A stretch of 64,000 nucleotides of DNA from CBDFGT01 sp965247225 (GTDB taxonomy: Bacteria > Pseudomonadota > Alphaproteobacteria > Rhizobiales > Rhizobiaceae): NCBI GenBank assembly GCA_965247225.1, contig CBDFGT010000039.1:186001-250000 (forward strand), written 5' to 3'. This document shows, piece after piece, positions 53,640 to 62,887 of the stretch (its first letter is position 1; each line of letters opens with the position of its first letter). The position numbers and the translations under genes are program-made. The notes under the pieces are model-generated. The model made no database searches. It had not been told where the DNA came from and saw only the letters and a list, made by a program, of their open reading frames with translations.

Positions 53640-54754
53640 TGCAGCACCAGTTCTGCCTGCATGGCACCGGCAGATTTTATGCCCTGGAGGATCGATATCA
53701 CGCCATCAGGCTTCACGCCTATCTTGTTGAGACCGACAACAAGTGTTTTCAGATCCGGCCCTTCCAGAATGGCTACCTGGCCCGATGTTGCCGTTGCCGT
53801 GATGTCCGTTTGTGGTTCAGTGGTGGTAACCCCGTCGCTGAACGGAAGTGGCTGCGATGTTTTGGGCGCTTCCGTCACCTGAACGGTCAATGTGCCGTAG
53901 CTGACTGCAACCTTGGAAATGCGCACATTATCACCGATAATGATCGTGCCTGTCCGCTCATTGACGACGACACGGGCCGGCGCATCGGTTTCAATCACCA
54001 GATTTTCCACATCAGCCATGAGCCGTGCCAGATCCACCGTCTTCGGCTTGTCAACAAGAACTTCCTGACTGTCCTTTGCCTCGGCAATGGGGGCACCATA
54101 TTTGGCTGTCGCATACGCATTGATGACATCCGCCATGGCAACGGCTGTTGAAAAATCCGGATTGCGCAATTGCAGGACAAGATTGATGCTGTCCTTGAAT
54201 TTTGAGGGCAGTTCACGCTCGACAATGGCTCCACCCGGTATGCGCCCGGCTGTGGTGACCCCCTGGGTCAGGGTTGCCGCATCGCCCGAGGCAGAAAAGC
54301 CGGAGACAATCACAGGGCCCTGCCCGACCGCATAGATCTGTCCGTCTGCTCCTGTCAGCGATGTCATGATCAAGGTGCCGCCGCGCAAATTCGTGCTGTC
54401 GCCCATGGAACTGACAGACAGATCAATACGGCTGCCAGGACTTGCAAAAGGCGGCAGGGTTGCCGTAACCATGACAGCGGCCACATTCTTGGCGCTGGAT
54501 TTTCCGCCCTGTGTGGAAATGCCAAGATTTTGCAACATGGCGCGCATGGACTGTTCCGTAAACGGTGAAGACCGCAAACTGTCTCCCGTCCCCTGAAGTC
54601 CGACCACGAGGCCATAACCGATCAACTGATTGTCACGACCCGACTGCAGGGATGCAACATCCTTGATGCGGGACTGCGCTCCGGCACCTGTCGAAGTCAG
54701 GGTCAGGATCAAGGCGCAGATCAATGTCGAGGCCAGGCGAACTGTATTTATCAT
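53636..54754 (-). CDS. flgI: Flagellar P-ring protein FlgI
   Basis: A 372-residue protein with a signal peptide (LASTLICALILTLTSTGAGA). Seen: the family signature RIKDVASLQSGRDNQLIGYG and LVVGLQGTGDSLRSSPFTEQ, a PGSRIDLSVSSMGDSTNLRG segment, and the C-terminal LVVGLNKIGVKPDGVISILQ. It forms the ring in the peptidoglycan layer and needs FlgA, encoded just upstream with a four-base overlap. Confidence 0.97.
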   Translation of the reverse strand: MINTVRLASTLICALILTLTSTGAGAQSRIKDVASLQSGRDNQLIGYGLVVGLQGTGDSLRSSPFTEQSMRAMLQNLGISTQGGKSSAKNVAAVMVTATLPPFASPGSRIDLSVSSMGDSTNLRGGTLIMTSLTGADGQIYAVGQGPVIVSGFSASGDAATLTQGVTTAGRIPGGAIVERELPSKFKDSINLVLQLRNPDFSTAVAMADVINAYATAKYGAPIAEAKDSQEVLVDKPKTVDLARLMADVENLVIETDAPARVVVNERTGTIIIGDNVRISKVAVSYGTLTVQVTEAPKTSQPLPFSDGVTTTEPQTDITATATSGQVAILEGPDLKTLVVGLNKIGVKPDGVISILQGIKSAGAMQAELVLQ

Positions 54755-55239
54755 GGGCTGACCACCTGGACGGTTCCGTCAGCCATCACTGTGCCTGCAA
54801 CAGTTACGCCTGTATCCGCATTCCGCACCTGAATCATTTCCCCGACCGAGCCATCCTTCAATGGAATTCCGGTTACGGAAAGGCGCAATCCATTATCAGC
54901 ATAGACCAGCAGGATCTGGGTGCCGCGGGCAACAAGATAGGGTTCGTGCAGGCCTGAGACATAAATGACGCGGCCGGGCAAAAGGGTGCGCGTGCTGATC
55001 TTTCCATCCACCTGGGAAATACTCTGCGCATAATCCCCCGCAAGATTGGGATTGGTAACCTCAACCTCTTCGAGCTGGCCCGCGCTGATGGTCTGCCCGG
55101 GGTAGATCGTTTGTACCGGAACAACGGCAAAACCGGGCTGGCCTGCGGCAATTGTGACGGAAAAAAGGGTCAACAGTACCCCTGCGGCCAAGCGGGCCGC
55201 CAGCATATTCACCTGTTTCCTGCAGTGTCGCAACATCAT
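54751..55239 (-). CDS. flgA: P-ring assembly chaperone FlgA
   Basis: A 162-residue protein with a signal peptide (AARLAAGVLLTLFSVTIAAG) and an SAF-like domain: VPVQTIYPGQTISAGQLEEV, then ISTRTLLPGRVIYVSGLHEP, and VQVRNADTGVTVAGTVMADG at the end (shown with slight family variation). FlgA helps polymerise FlgI in the periplasm. The ATG at 55239 is preceded by GGGGCAGG; an ATG at 55206 would also leave a signal peptide. Confidence 0.93.
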   Translation of the reverse strand: MMLRHCRKQVNMLAARLAAGVLLTLFSVTIAAGQPGFAVVPVQTIYPGQTISAGQLEEVEVTNPNLAGDYAQSISQVDGKISTRTLLPGRVIYVSGLHEPYLVARGTQILLVYADNGLRLSVTGIPLKDGSVGEMIQVRNADTGVTVAGTVMADGTVQVVSP

Positions 55240-55254
55240 GTTACCTGCCCCGGT

Positions 55255-56043
55255 TCAACGAAGATTTTTGCTCACAACACTGGACATTTCGTCCGCAGCC
55301 TGAATAATTTTTGAATTCATTTCATAGGCACGCTGTGCCGAAATGAGATCGGTGATTTCCTTGATGGGATCGACATTGGAAGCTTCGAGATAATTCTGCT
55401 GGATATGGGCAAAGCCCGGATCATCCGGTGTCCCCACTACAGCCGGGCCGGACGCCGTGGTTTCCTGAAACAGATTGTCGCCAAGGGGGCGCAGGCCGGC
55501 CTCATTGACAAAATTGGCGATGGTCAACTGGCCAAGCTCTGTCATTTCCGTATCTGTTCCCAGACGGGCCATTACCTGTCCGGAGCGGTTGATGGTAATT
55601 TCACTGGCATCAATGGGTACATTGATATTGGGCACCACCCTGGCACCATCAATGGTCACCAGATCACCATCGCCATTGGTATTGAATGATCCCGCACGGC
55701 TGTAAAGCGTGCTGCCGTCTGCGGCCTCGATCTGAAACCAGCCCCGGCCCACCAATGCCAAATCAAACGCATTGTTTGTCTGGGTGAGAGCGCCCTGGAT
55801 ATGAAGATTGCGAACCGCAGAGGTTTGCACACCAAGACCAATATTCACACCCTCCGGTATGATGGAGGAATTGGCCCGGTTGGGAACTCCACCCATACGG
55901 TCTGTCTGATAGAGAAGATCTGTAAATTCAGCGCGCCCTTTCTTGAAGCCGGTTGTGTTGATATTGGCGATATTGTTGGCAATCACTTCAAGGTTGGTCT
56001 GCTGGGCATTCATTCCGGTCGCGGCAATCGCAAGAGCTCTCAT
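55255..56043 (-). CDS. flgG: Flagellar distal rod protein FlgG
   Basis: A 262-residue axial protein, the usual FlgG length. Seen: NLEVIANNIANINTTGFKKG at the N-terminus, LVGRGWFQIEAADGSTLYSR in the middle, and NYLEASNVDPIKEITDLISA plus QRAYEMNSKIIQAADEM at the end. It forms the distal rod that passes the P and L rings. It lies between fliE and flgA in the flgB-flgC-fliE-flgG-flgA operon. Confidence 0.97.
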   Translation of the reverse strand: MRALAIAATGMNAQQTNLEVIANNIANINTTGFKKGRAEFTDLLYQTDRMGGVPNRANSSIIPEGVNIGLGVQTSAVRNLHIQGALTQTNNAFDLALVGRGWFQIEAADGSTLYSRAGSFNTNGDGDLVTIDGARVVPNINVPIDASEITINRSGQVMARLGTDTEMTELGQLTIANFVNEAGLRPLGDNLFQETTASGPAVVGTPDDPGFAHIQQNYLEASNVDPIKEITDLISAQRAYEMNSKIIQAADEMSSVVSKNLR

Positions 56044-56054
56044 TGAATTATCCT

Positions 56055-56387
56055 TCAGATCTGCATTTTTGAAATATCGAGATAGGCGCTGACGATTTTG
56101 TCACGAAAGGCAATGGCCGTTTGCAGCGACTGGTCGGCTGCCATAACAGCATCCACCACTTCCCGTGTGTTGGCCTTGCCGTTCAGTCCGTTGATCGAGG
56201 CTGTTTCAGCACCCCGAAGGTCATCGATCGCCGATGTGGTGATACCGGCGAGGAAAGAGGAAAAACTGCCCTGGCTTGCGACGCTTTTCTGCGCCGACAT
56301 GGTTTCCATACCCGTACCGGCACCGCCGATCCTGTCGAGCGATTTTGTAAAATTCAAACCGCCAATGCCGCTAATGCCTTCAATCAT
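56055..56387 (-). CDS. fliE: Hook-basal body protein FliE
   Basis: A 110-residue protein. Seen: SFSSFLAGITTSAIDDLRGA and the C-terminal VVDAVMAADQSLQTAIAFRD plus KIVSAYLDISKMQI, the FliE family signature. FliE joins the MS ring to the rod. Short gaps on either side (5 bases to flgC, 11 to flgG) place it in the rod operon. Confidence 0.95.
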   Translation of the reverse strand: MIEGISGIGGLNFTKSLDRIGGAGTGMETMSAQKSVASQGSFSSFLAGITTSAIDDLRGAETASINGLNGKANTREVVDAVMAADQSLQTAIAFRDKIVSAYLDISKMQI

Positions 56388-56392
56388 GGTGC

Positions 56393-56812
56393 TCAGCCTC
56401 TCAACAGATCGATGGTGGACGTGATCATGTCACGGGCCTGCTTGATGGACTGGAGATTGGCCTCATAGGAACGATTGGCCTCGCGCATATCTGCCATTTC
56501 CACAAGCATGTTGACGTTCGGGAGCTTGACCATGCCTTGTGCATTGGCCGCGGGGTTTCCCGGATCATAGGCCAACTGAAACCCTGAGGGATCCTTGCCG
56601 ACGCGCTTGACACCCACGAGTTCGACACCGGATGCGCGATCCAGTTGTGATTCAAACGAAACGGTCTTGCGACGATACGGATCGGCTCCGGGCGTATCGC
56701 CCGTCGATCTGGCGTTTGCAAGATTTTCGGAGACAATGCGCAAGCGGGTGGACTGGACGTCCATTCCGGAAGCGGAGATTTTGAGTGCCGCGCGAAGGGG
56801 ATCTATGATCAT
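56393..56812 (-). CDS. flgC: Proximal rod protein FlgC
   Basis: A 139-residue axial protein. Seen: STRLRIVSENLANARSTGDT at the N-terminus, PLAYDPGNPAANAQGMVKLP-type segment (here QLAYDPGNPAANAQGMVKLP) and a C-terminal DMREANRSYEANLQSIKQAR, all diagnostic for FlgC. It overlaps flgB by four bases and precedes fliE. Confidence 0.97.
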   Translation of the reverse strand: MIIDPLRAALKISASGMDVQSTRLRIVSENLANARSTGDTPGADPYRRKTVSFESQLDRASGVELVGVKRVGKDPSGFQLAYDPGNPAANAQGMVKLPNVNMLVEMADMREANRSYEANLQSIKQARDMITSTIDLLRG

Positions 56813-57192
56813 GTGCGCCTCACCGTCAAAAGCATCATGCGGTTGAAGGATTTGACAAGACCCGTATTGAGATCGTAGTCGCGCTTTATTTCACCGGATT
56901 TCATCAATTCGTTCGCAAGGCCCACATTGTTGTTGGATGGCATGATCACCGGATCGTCCGTCTGATAGGTTTCCACATTCTGTGTCGCAGAAAATCCGTC
57001 GGTAAAATGTGCGGGGTTGGTCGCAGCCATTGGCATGAAGGTCGACTGAAGAACCGCCGAAAACGGAGTCACGTCCTGCGAACGATATTTTGGCGTATTG
57101 GCATTGGCGATATTGGTTGCAACAACACTTTCACGCACGGTTAACCATTTTGCCTGCCGTGACGCCAAATCGAACAGCTGGATGGGTTGCAT
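56809..57192 (-). CDS. flgB: Proximal rod protein FlgB
   Basis: A 127-residue axial protein. Seen: LTVRESVVATNIANANTPKY near the start and NNVGLANELMKSGEIKRDYD near the end, as in FlgB. It is the first gene of the rod and ring operon that continues through fliP, and a promoter should lie in the 290 bases upstream. Confidence 0.96.
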   Translation of the reverse strand: MQPIQLFDLASRQAKWLTVRESVVATNIANANTPKYRSQDVTPFSAVLQSTFMPMAATNPAHFTDGFSATQNVETYQTDDPVIMPSNNNVGLANELMKSGEIKRDYDLNTGLVKSFNRMMLLTVRRT

Positions 57193-57485
57193 GACGATCT
57201 CCTGAATTTACAGGGAAACCGTAGGGGGCTAATCTTGCGTCGGGCTTGCCCTGACACAATGGTTAATGAGGAAGAGGTCCGGTTATCGGGGCAGCGTATT
57301 CTGGAACAACCCCGCAAAACCCGGATGGATTTCTGTCTTCCTGATCCGCATGCAGCAAACATATGGAAAACTGGAAAGCCGGCCTGAAAACTGAAAGCAA
57401 AGAAGCAGACAAAAAACTGCGGATGGCGGGAACTGCGGCTCTGCCACGGGGCCTATCCGTGAAAAGCCAAAGCCACCGGTTGCCC
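57193..57485. promoter_or_regulatory. Upstream region of the flgB operon
   Basis: No gene is seen. This stretch separates the fliI group from flgB on the same strand and should carry the flgB operon promoter. A CAGGAGATC string lies directly upstream of flgB as ribosome site. No convincing promoter boxes or terminator of the upstream group could be assigned. Confidence 0.4.
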
Positions 57486-58040
57486 TTATTCCTGATCGAT
57501 CACGGCACCTTCCGAGGTGACGATTACCCATTTTCCCTTGCGTTCCTCGATCGTTGCCAGACGTGATTGATCCGGAAGCGATGAACCAACCCGAACAAGA
57601 TAGACGCCAGTCGGATCCTGAATGAGTGCACGGCCATTGGATGCATGCAGTAATTTGAAGGATCTTTGCGGGAACGGCTGTTCCTGCACAGACGCCTCCG
57701 TATCCAGCCTGTCAGGTAGGCCAGGTTTGGGAATAGCTGCGGTGGTCAAAGGATCAGCCGATTTTGTGGTTGATGCGGAACTGCTGGCGTCCGGAACAGC
57801 CATGGGAGAAACCTGCACAAAATCAGGAGCAGGTTTTTCCATCAGGTCGCGGATAATCTTGGGGCCGCCATCCACGACAGTGAACTTGTCCTGGTTCATG
57901 AAGACATACCAGGGGAAAAAGGCTGCACCAACGGCCATCAGCAACCCGCAAGCACCCAAAATGGTGTCACTGGTCAATCCGAAACGGCGTTTGACAGGCT
58001 TTTCGGGCAGAACGGGTTCATCTGCATCAAAATCGGTCAC
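57486..58040 (-). CDS. Uncharacterised membrane protein of the flagellar island
   Basis: A 184-residue protein with a GTG start preceded by AAGGGA. Seen: a basic N-terminal part (KPVKRRFGLT), one membrane helix (ILGACGLLMAVGAAFFPWYV, about residues 27-46), a Pro/Ser/Ala-rich linker, and a small C-terminal beta domain containing RALIQDPTGVYLVRVGSSLP and GKWVIVTSEGAVIDQE. The C-terminal domain resembles small SH3-like or PilP-like modules, but this is a guess. It is ten bases after fliI, so it is likely expressed with flgF and fliI. I do not recognise a named family. Confidence 0.75.
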   Translation of the reverse strand: MTDFDADEPVLPEKPVKRRFGLTSDTILGACGLLMAVGAAFFPWYVFMNQDKFTVVDGGPKIIRDLMEKPAPDFVQVSPMAVPDASSSASTTKSADPLTTAAIPKPGLPDRLDTEASVQEQPFPQRSFKLLHASNGRALIQDPTGVYLVRVGSSLPDQSRLATIEERKGKWVIVTSEGAVIDQE

Positions 58041-58049
58041 GGTCTTCCC

Positions 58050-59456
58050 TTATCTTCTCTGATTAGCTGCGCCGGGCGGCGGCATCATTCCGGATTTCAG
58101 CACTGATGCCAGTTCGCCTATGGCGTCGGCCGACGGTGGATCTGCGGGCGATTGTTTCAATACTTCGTAAATCAACGGCACCTGTTTCAGCGCCATATCC
58201 AGTTCAGCATCCGTTCCGGGGCGATAACCGCCAATCAGACGCAAATCCTTGGTTTCCTCATAGCGGTGAATAAGGAATTTCAGCCGCGACGCCAATTTTT
58301 CCTCGTCGCCTGACCAGGCCTTGCGGGCAAGACGCGAAATGGATGCCAGCGGATTGATGGGCGGATAACGGCCTTCCTCGGCCAGGCTGCGGTCCATAAC
58401 TATATGGCCGTCCAGAATGCCACGGGTGCTGTCGGCAATAGGGTCATTGTGATTGTCGCCATCGACCAGAATGGAAATGATGGCCGTAATCGTCCCCGTG
58501 CCTTCCGGCCCGGGCCCTGCCCGCTCCAGCAGTCTTGGCAATTCGGTAAAGACGGAGGCCGGATAGCCGCGTGCGACAGGCGGCTCTCCGGAAGCAACGG
58601 CAACCTCGCGAATGGCATGGGCAAAGCGGGTCACACTGTCGACGATCAGCAGAACATTGTCACCCTGATCCCGAAAATGCTCGGCAATTGTCACAGCCGA
58701 CAAGGGTGCCATTTTGCGCAGCATCGGGCTTTCGTCGCTGGTTGCCACGACCGCAATCGACTTGGCCAGATGATCGCCCAGCGTATCCTCAATGAATTCA
58801 CGCACTTCGCGGCCACGTTCGCCAACCAGCGCAATCACCACCTTGTCAAAGGCTTCAGCCCGCGCCAGCATGGACAGGAGTGTAGATTTGCCAACGCCGG
58901 AACCTGCGAAAATACCCAGACGCTGGCCGAGACACAGGGGAGAAAAAATATCGATGGCGCGCACGCCGGTGCGGAAGCCCTTTTCCACACGCTTTCGGGT
59001 CATGGAAGGAGGCGCGTTGCATGAAATCGGCCTTCCGGTTTCACCGCGCTGCATTGGCCCAAGACCATCAATCGGTTCCCCAAGGGAATTGATCGTTCTT
59101 CCCAGCCAGCTTTCCGTCGGCGAGAGACGGAATTCTCCCTTGCGGATGACCACGTCGCGGATGCCGATCGGTTCGCCCGGCTCAATGGGGCAGACATAGA
59201 CCAGTTCCGGTTCAACCCGCACGACCTCGCCAAGGCGTATGCCGGTTTTGCCCTGATGGGCCACAAAATCACCAAGTCGCACAAAACGTGACATGCCTGT
59301 CACGGTATAGTGTCCGGCTGCAATCGTGTTGACGTGACCTCCGGGTGCTACCGCATTTTTCGGATCAGCATAAAAGGAAACGGCACCCGCCAGCATGGCC
59401 AGGCTGTCCTGACGCGATACTGCGCTGCCTGCCATGTCCAGTTGCACCATTGCCAT
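58050..59456 (-). CDS. fliI: Flagellar export ATPase FliI
   Basis: A 468-residue ATPase. Seen: Walker A GIFAGSGVGKSTLLSM, the segment VIALVGERGREVREFIEDTL, Walker B LLIVDSVTRFAHAIREV, the signature ARGYPASVFTELPRLLERAG, and HNDPIADSTRGILDGHIVMD. It powers unfolding and export of flagellar proteins with FliH. Its start lies two bases after flgF, in the group flgF-fliI-membrane protein. Confidence 0.97.
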   Translation of the reverse strand: MAMVQLDMAGSAVSRQDSLAMLAGAVSFYADPKNAVAPGGHVNTIAAGHYTVTGMSRFVRLGDFVAHQGKTGIRLGEVVRVEPELVYVCPIEPGEPIGIRDVVIRKGEFRLSPTESWLGRTINSLGEPIDGLGPMQRGETGRPISCNAPPSMTRKRVEKGFRTGVRAIDIFSPLCLGQRLGIFAGSGVGKSTLLSMLARAEAFDKVVIALVGERGREVREFIEDTLGDHLAKSIAVVATSDESPMLRKMAPLSAVTIAEHFRDQGDNVLLIVDSVTRFAHAIREVAVASGEPPVARGYPASVFTELPRLLERAGPGPEGTGTITAIISILVDGDNHNDPIADSTRGILDGHIVMDRSLAEEGRYPPINPLASISRLARKAWSGDEEKLASRLKFLIHRYEETKDLRLIGGYRPGTDAELDMALKQVPLIYEVLKQSPADPPSADAIGELASVLKSGMMPPPGAANQRR

Positions 59457-59458
59457 GC

Positions 59459-60181
59459 CTATCTCTCGCCAAGGGTTTTGATCGCGTCGTCCAGAGTGCC
59501 TTCGCTTTGCCTGACGATGGCCGCGACACTTTCAAAGGCGCGCTGAACCATAATGAGCTGGGTCATTTCACCAATCGCGTTGACGTTGGAATTCTCGACA
59601 TAGCCCTGGACAACGCCTGCATCTATCCGGTCGACCACAGGCTGCGGTGTATCGGTTGTTACCACGCCGGAATTGCCAACCCTTATAAATCCCTTGTCCA
59701 CGTCCGCCGTATAAAGCCCGAGCGATGCCACAGGATTGCCGTTTTGATAGAGGACACCGTCAGCCGCGATCTTCGGCGCGCCATTTTGCATATTGATCTG
59801 AATTGGACTTCCCCCGATATCCAGCACGGGGAAGCCTTCCGTCGTTACCAGATTGCCATTGTCAGTGACACTGAACCGGCCATCGCGGGTCAAAGTTGCC
59901 CCCGCCTGCGTCTCAATCTGGAACCATGCATCTCCCTTGATGGCAAAATCCAGCGGATTGCCCGTCGGATTGAGTCCGCCTGTCCTGGAAGAAAGATATT
60001 CGTTGCCTGGGGTAACAAACGCAACATTGGCCGTGCGCGACCTGAGCAACTGTTCGTTGAATTTGACTTCGGTTGACCTGAAACCCGTTGTGTTGACGTT
60101 GGCAACATTGTCGGCAATCGTCGCTAGCCGACGTTCCAGGGCAATCTGGGATGACAGGGAGACGGACAGGCTGGCTTCCAT
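59459..60181 (-). CDS. flgF: Proximal rod protein FlgF
   Basis: A 240-residue axial protein starting MEASLSVSLSSQIALERRL. Seen: LATIADNVANVNTTGFRSTE, FAIKGDAWFQIETQAGATLT in the middle, and MTQLIMVQRAFESVAAIVRQ at the end, as in FlgF. A start at 60193 is also possible; the longer frame upstream lies in the divergent promoter region. It is the first gene of the - strand group and faces motA. Confidence 0.92.
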   Translation of the reverse strand: MEASLSVSLSSQIALERRLATIADNVANVNTTGFRSTEVKFNEQLLRSRTANVAFVTPGNEYLSSRTGGLNPTGNPLDFAIKGDAWFQIETQAGATLTRDGRFSVTDNGNLVTTEGFPVLDIGGSPIQINMQNGAPKIAADGVLYQNGNPVASLGLYTADVDKGFIRVGNSGVVTTDTPQPVVDRIDAGVVQGYVENSNVNAIGEMTQLIMVQRAFESVAAIVRQSEGTLDDAIKTLGER

Positions 60182-60439
60182 ATCAGATATCATCCTGTGA
60201 TTGCTGGGCCGCCACCTGTGTGCAAGCCGGTGCACCCTTTTCGATGCGCCTTTTGCCACGCGAACCCGTTAAAGCTTCGGACCGGTTCATCAACCGGGCA
60301 TTTTCAAAGTGTGTTTTGCGCTATCAGTCTTGTGCGAGGCTTATGTTTTCAGGCTGCCAAACGCCCTTGCAGCCAGCCTGACACAAGCCTCGAACCCTAT
60401 CTATCGGCAACCTATTCTCTTACCGGCACGGGCTGAATA
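60182..60439. promoter_or_regulatory. Divergent promoter region between flgF and motA
   Basis: No gene is seen. The 258 bases must carry promoters for the - strand flgF-fliI group and the + strand motA-fliM-fliN-fliG group. No clear ribosome site or boxes beyond general AT-rich strings near 60310-60345 could be assigned. Confidence 0.45.
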
Positions 60440-61309
60440 ATGAACATCATCGTTGGTCTTATCGTCACATTCGGCTGTGTTGTCGGAGGGTATATTGCAG
60501 CAGGCGGACATATGTCGATCCTGTGGCAACCATACGAAATCATTATCATCTGCGGGGCGGCACTCGGCGGATTTATCATTTCCAATCCGATGAAAGTCAT
60601 CAAGGACACAGGCAAGGCCCTTGGTGAAGCGCTGGGCGGCAAGGTTCCCAAAGAGCGCAATTATCTGGATACTCTGGGTGTTCTCTATTCCCTGATGCGG
60701 GATCTGCGGACGAAATCCCGCAACGAAATTGAAGCCCATATCGACAATCCGGCTGAGTCCTCGATTTTTCAGGCTGCACCCACGGTTTTGAAAAACTATG
60801 AGCTGACCGCCTTTATCTGTGATTATGTACGCCTGATCATTATCGGCAATGCCCGCAGCCATGAAATCGAGGCGCTGATGGATGAAGAGATCAACACCAT
60901 CACCCACGACAAGGAAAAAGCCTCCAATGCGTTGCAGGGGGTGGCGGATGCCATGCCCGCCATCGGTATTGTCGCGGCCGTTCTGGGGATTATTCATACC
61001 ATGGGCTATATTTCCGAGCCTCCGGAAGTGCTGGGAGAACTGATTGCCGCCGCTCTTGTGGGAACCTTTCTGGGGATTCTGATTTCCTACTGTATTTTCC
61101 AGCCGCTTTCCGCTGCTGTCAAAATGACCCGTGACAAGCAGAACAGGCTTTATGTCGTTGTTAAGCAAACGCTGCTAGCCTACATGAACGGTTCCGTGCC
61201 GCAGGTGGCCCTGGAATATGGTCGCAAGACCATTTCGTCCAAAGAACGGCCATCCATTGATGCGGTCGAACAGGAAATGATGAATCCTGGTGGAGGCAAG
61301 GCTGCATAA
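60440..61309 (+). CDS. motA: Stator protein MotA
   Basis: A 289-residue protein with four membrane segments: the first near IIVGLIVTFGCVVGGYIAAG, the third and fourth around AMPAIGIVAAVLGIIHTMGY and LIAAALVGTFLGILISYCIF, which hold the prolines and polar residues of the proton path. It includes the large cytoplasmic loop that contacts FliG. It is the first gene of motA-fliM-fliN-fliG, apart from motB at 43266, as in Sinorhizobium and Agrobacterium. Confidence 0.96.
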   Translation: MNIIVGLIVTFGCVVGGYIAAGGHMSILWQPYEIIIICGAALGGFIISNPMKVIKDTGKALGEALGGKVPKERNYLDTLGVLYSLMRDLRTKSRNEIEAHIDNPAESSIFQAAPTVLKNYELTAFICDYVRLIIIGNARSHEIEALMDEEINTITHDKEKASNALQGVADAMPAIGIVAAVLGIIHTMGYISEPPEVLGELIAAALVGTFLGILISYCIFQPLSAAVKMTRDKQNRLYVVVKQTLLAYMNGSVPQVALEYGRKTISSKERPSIDAVEQEMMNPGGGKAA

Positions 61310-62262
61310 TGACCAAAGCGACGGCTCAGGACAAACCGGCTCCGGTTGTTAACAAGACATTGATTGCCCGCCTGACCGGTGAGCTGGGGGATGTTGCCAG
61401 TGTTGGCAAGCGGTGCTCGGATATCAGCCTGGCGTTGTGCGAATATCTGCCGGTGTCACTTCGCAAGGATACAGGCGTAACTGTTGAAGTTACCTATTCA
61501 GGCTTTGATGTCGGCTACAAAACCGATCTGGTTGAGGATCTTGGCGACACGATGGTCCTGAGCAATGGTTCCCTGCCGGTCTGGTGCCCTGACTTTACCA
61601 TTGCCTGCGGCAGCCAGACTATCATCACGCTGGTGGAATCCATGCTGGGCGCGTTACCGGATGCGATTGAAGAACCGGAACCACGCCCGCTTTCCAAAAT
61701 AGAACTTGATCTTGCAGAAATGGTTATCGGGCGGATCGGCAGTGTCCTTCGTGCCGCTGTGACCGTTGCAGGGACTGCTGACCCAATTCTGGAAAAGCCT
61801 TACAACGCTGAAAATGCACCCAAGGCCGACCTGACGCTTGATCCGGTCCATGCGGCCAGTATCAACATGAACATTGTCATCGGCAAGGTGAAGTCAACCT
61901 TCTCGATTGTCGTTCCGCAGTTTCACCTCCTGAAAACCAGGGTCAATATTCCCAAATCAAAACCAAATACCGCCAGGGAAAACGCTGACTGGTCCGAACA
62001 GCTCAAGGAACAGGTCAACCGTTCGCAGATTACACTTGAAGCGCGTATCAGGCTGCAATCCCTGACGCTTTCCACTGTCAGCCGTCTGCAGCCGGGCGAT
62101 GTTATTCCATTTTTCGATCTCAAGGACGTCCGGGTCGGTGTCAATGCCAGCGGCAAGGAGCTTTATGTCGGTGAATTTGGAAAGTCCGGATCAAAATACA
62201 CAGTTCGGGTGCAGGATACATTTGGCAGTGAAGACGAACTGTTGCAACATTTGATGCGCTGA
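61309..62262 (+). CDS. fliM: Flagellar switch protein FliM
   Basis: A 317-residue protein. Seen: a central CheC-like region around DLAEMVIGRIGSVLRAAVTV, and a C-terminal SpoA-like region with LEARIRLQSLTLSTVSRLQP and GDVIPFFDLKDVRVGVNASG. The N-terminal CheY-binding peptide typical of FliM is not obvious, as in other rhizobial homologues. The start overlaps the motA stop by one base. It forms the C ring with FliG and FliN. Confidence 0.9.
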   Translation: MTKATAQDKPAPVVNKTLIARLTGELGDVASVGKRCSDISLALCEYLPVSLRKDTGVTVEVTYSGFDVGYKTDLVEDLGDTMVLSNGSLPVWCPDFTIACGSQTIITLVESMLGALPDAIEEPEPRPLSKIELDLAEMVIGRIGSVLRAAVTVAGTADPILEKPYNAENAPKADLTLDPVHAASINMNIVIGKVKSTFSIVVPQFHLLKTRVNIPKSKPNTARENADWSEQLKEQVNRSQITLEARIRLQSLTLSTVSRLQPGDVIPFFDLKDVRVGVNASGKELYVGEFGKSGSKYTVRVQDTFGSEDELLQHLMR

Positions 62263-62317
62263 GGCGGGTACAAGCCAAAACATGTTTGGCGCAAGTTAGA
62301 ACTGGAATAGTCGAATT

Positions 62318-62872
62318 ATGGCACCCAAGAAAAAAGCGACCGACATTTCTGACGATTTTCCCGATCTGGCAAGTTCGGAACCTGCGCTGGATGCGGCCAT
62401 CGACGATCTGCGCGGCGTGCTGAAAGCCGATGCCGACGGCAGCTTGCCGGATCTGGGCGGAGATTTTGGCAGCGATTTTTCAGCCGAAGCAGAGACACCT
62501 TCCTTTGGAGGTGATTTTGGATCCGAATTTGGCGGCGGCAGTACGTTCGGTGGTGAAAGCTTCGGCGTGAGCACGGATCCAGGCGGCGGCGGTGACCGTG
62601 AACCCGGAAGCGCCCTCACCGCCAATATGGACCTGATCATGGACATTCCGGTGGAGGTCCAGATTGTTCTGGGCACCAGCCGGATGCAGGTAGCGGGTCT
62701 GATGGGTCTGACGGAAGGTTCAACGATAGCGCTCGACCGCAAGATAGGCGAACCTGTCGAAATCATTGTCAATGGTCGCCTGATCGGCCTTGGCGAAATT
62801 ACGGTGCTGGAAAGTGACGATACCCGTTTTGGTGTGAAGCTGACAGAAATCAAACGCACACAAAAACGCTGA
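62318..62872 (+). CDS. fliN: Flagellar switch protein FliN, with Gly/Phe-rich linker
   Basis: A 184-residue protein. Residues 1-45 are acidic and helical, 47-97 form a low-complexity stretch with repeated GGDFGS-like units, and 103-184 are the SpoA domain with LIMDIPVEVQIVLGTSRMQV and IVNGRLIGLGEITVLESDD. The SpoA part is the normal FliN core that forms the base of the C ring. The linker is an expansion compared with E. coli FliN, which is about 137 residues. The frame is intact. Confidence 0.94.
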   Translation: MAPKKKATDISDDFPDLASSEPALDAAIDDLRGVLKADADGSLPDLGGDFGSDFSAEAETPSFGGDFGSEFGGGSTFGGESFGVSTDPGGGGDREPGSALTANMDLIMDIPVEVQIVLGTSRMQVAGLMGLTEGSTIALDRKIGEPVEIIVNGRLIGLGEITVLESDDTRFGVKLTEIKRTQKR

Positions 62873-62887
62873 TGCGGAGACCGGGCG

